Source of the DNA: Anaerolineae bacterium
GTDB taxonomy: Bacteria; Chloroflexota; Anaerolineae; Aggregatilineales; Phototrophicaceae
Direction of reading: 5' to 3'
DNA length: 5,914 nt
Assembly: GCA_014379235.1 (NCBI GenBank)
Contig: JACMMD010001046.1
Coordinates: 1 to 5,914 of the forward strand
Part shown: in pieces, positions 5,581 through 5,914 of the stretch
How positions within the stretch are numbered: the first letter of the stretch is position 1
How the letters are laid out: every line of letters begins with the position of its first letter
Made by a program: the position numbers and the translations under genes
The notes under the pieces: model-generated
Told to the model about the DNA's origin: nothing
What the model saw: the letters and a program-made list of their open reading frames with translations, nothing else
Database searches by the model: none

Positions 5581-5914
5581 ATGCCACTCGTAAACTACTT
5601 CCATTTCAGCTTTACCGTCTCGAATATCGAGCGCTCGATAGCGTTTTACCGTGATGTGATCGGCATGTCGCTGGTAAAAACCGCTGTTCACGACCAACCC
5701 TATACCAGCGTACAGGTCGGTTTCCCCGACGCGCATCTCAAAATGGCGCAGTTGACCATCGACGGCATCGCGCCGACACGCTCCGGTCATGTGCTCGAAC
5801 TAGTCGAGCATGTGCATCCCCGCGGCGAAGCGACAGACACCACCACCACCCGTCCCGGCACGGCGCATCTGGCATTTCAGGTGGCCGATCTACACGCAGA
5901 ATACGAGCGCATGA
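5581..5914 (+). CDS. Glyoxalase/VOC-fold protein (3' partial)
   Basis: The frame is open from ATG 5581 to the right edge, giving 111 residues without a stop. It shows the vicinal oxygen chelate (glyoxalase/bleomycin resistance/dioxygenase) pattern. The first strand FHFSFTVSN carries H8, followed by the helix IERSIAFYRDVIGM (16-29), which is the signature of this fold. Strands with LKMAQL (53-58) and HVLELVEHV (70-78, E73) follow, and the second beta-alpha-beta module begins at GTAHLAFQVADLHAEYE (93-109, H96). H8, E73 and H96 are candidate metal ligands. Members include lactoylglutathione lyase, methylmalonyl-CoA epimerase, ring-cleaving dioxygenases and resistance proteins, and the visible part does not decide between them. 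The C-terminal strands are outside the window. It may be read through from the deaminase gene, 64 bases upstream, since no separate promoter is obvious. Confidence 0.85.
   Translation, partial: MPLVNYFHFSFTVSNIERSIAFYRDVIGMSLVKTAVHDQPYTSVQVGFPDAHLKMAQLTIDGIAPTRSGHVLELVEHVHPRGEATDTTTTRPGTAHLAFQVADLHAEYERM

Noticed and set aside
5449..5790. Open frame of 113 codons on the minus strand across the 5516-5581 gap
   Set aside because: It covers the end of the deaminase, the hairpin repeat and the start of the VOC gene, and its translation shows no family resemblance.
1..5914. A CRISPR, toxin-antitoxin, phage-defence or mobile-element system
   Set aside because: No regularly spaced repeats, nuclease, transposase, integrase or toxin-like protein is visible; the genes read as ordinary chromosomal functions.

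Overview
The window is ordinary bacterial chromosome with a moderately high G+C content. It most resembles Chloroflexota (Anaerolineae-like). Three things suggest this: the short hairpin repeats between genes (a family beginning GTAGGGG or TAGAGG with self-complementary arms, seen in many genomes of this phylum), the partial protein at the left edge, which matches a C-terminal segment I associate with secreted Chloroflexota proteins, and the overall look of the proteins. This is recognition by eye, not a database assignment. All supported genes are on the + strand.

Layout. Bases 1-199 hold the last 65 codons of a gene that begins outside the window. Bases 200-384 hold two different hairpin repeats and a weak candidate promoter. 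Bases 385-3553 hold a tight three-gene cluster: a 681-residue DUF4139-type protein with a coiled-coil tail, a RimJ/RimL-type N-acetyltransferase 2 bases later, and an unrecognised 182-residue acidic, aromatic-rich protein 8 bases after that. Bases 3554-3674 are unusually AT-rich and carry three copies of a TCTATATAAT-like decamer, two of them containing a perfect TATAAT, before a single-domain response regulator (3675-4082) with a strong ribosome binding site. A good sigma-70-type promoter (TTGACG, 16-base spacer, TACAAT) precedes a 451-residue amidohydrolase of the 5'-methylthioadenosine/S-adenosylhomocysteine deaminase type (4161-5516). A third, partly decayed hairpin repeat follows, then the start of a glyoxalase/VOC-fold protein (5581 onward) that runs off the right edge.

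How the genes work together. Only the 385-3553 cluster is clearly operon-like, and its joint role is unknown. The receiver and the deaminase appear to be separate transcription units. The deaminase acts in recycling of S-adenosylmethionine by-products. The VOC protein may be a metal-dependent lyase, isomerase or dioxygenase, but its substrate cannot be read from the sequence. I found no RNA gene, CRISPR array, transposase, phage gene or defence system. The least explained items are the 182-residue protein, the three-gene cluster containing it, and the repeated -10-like boxes.
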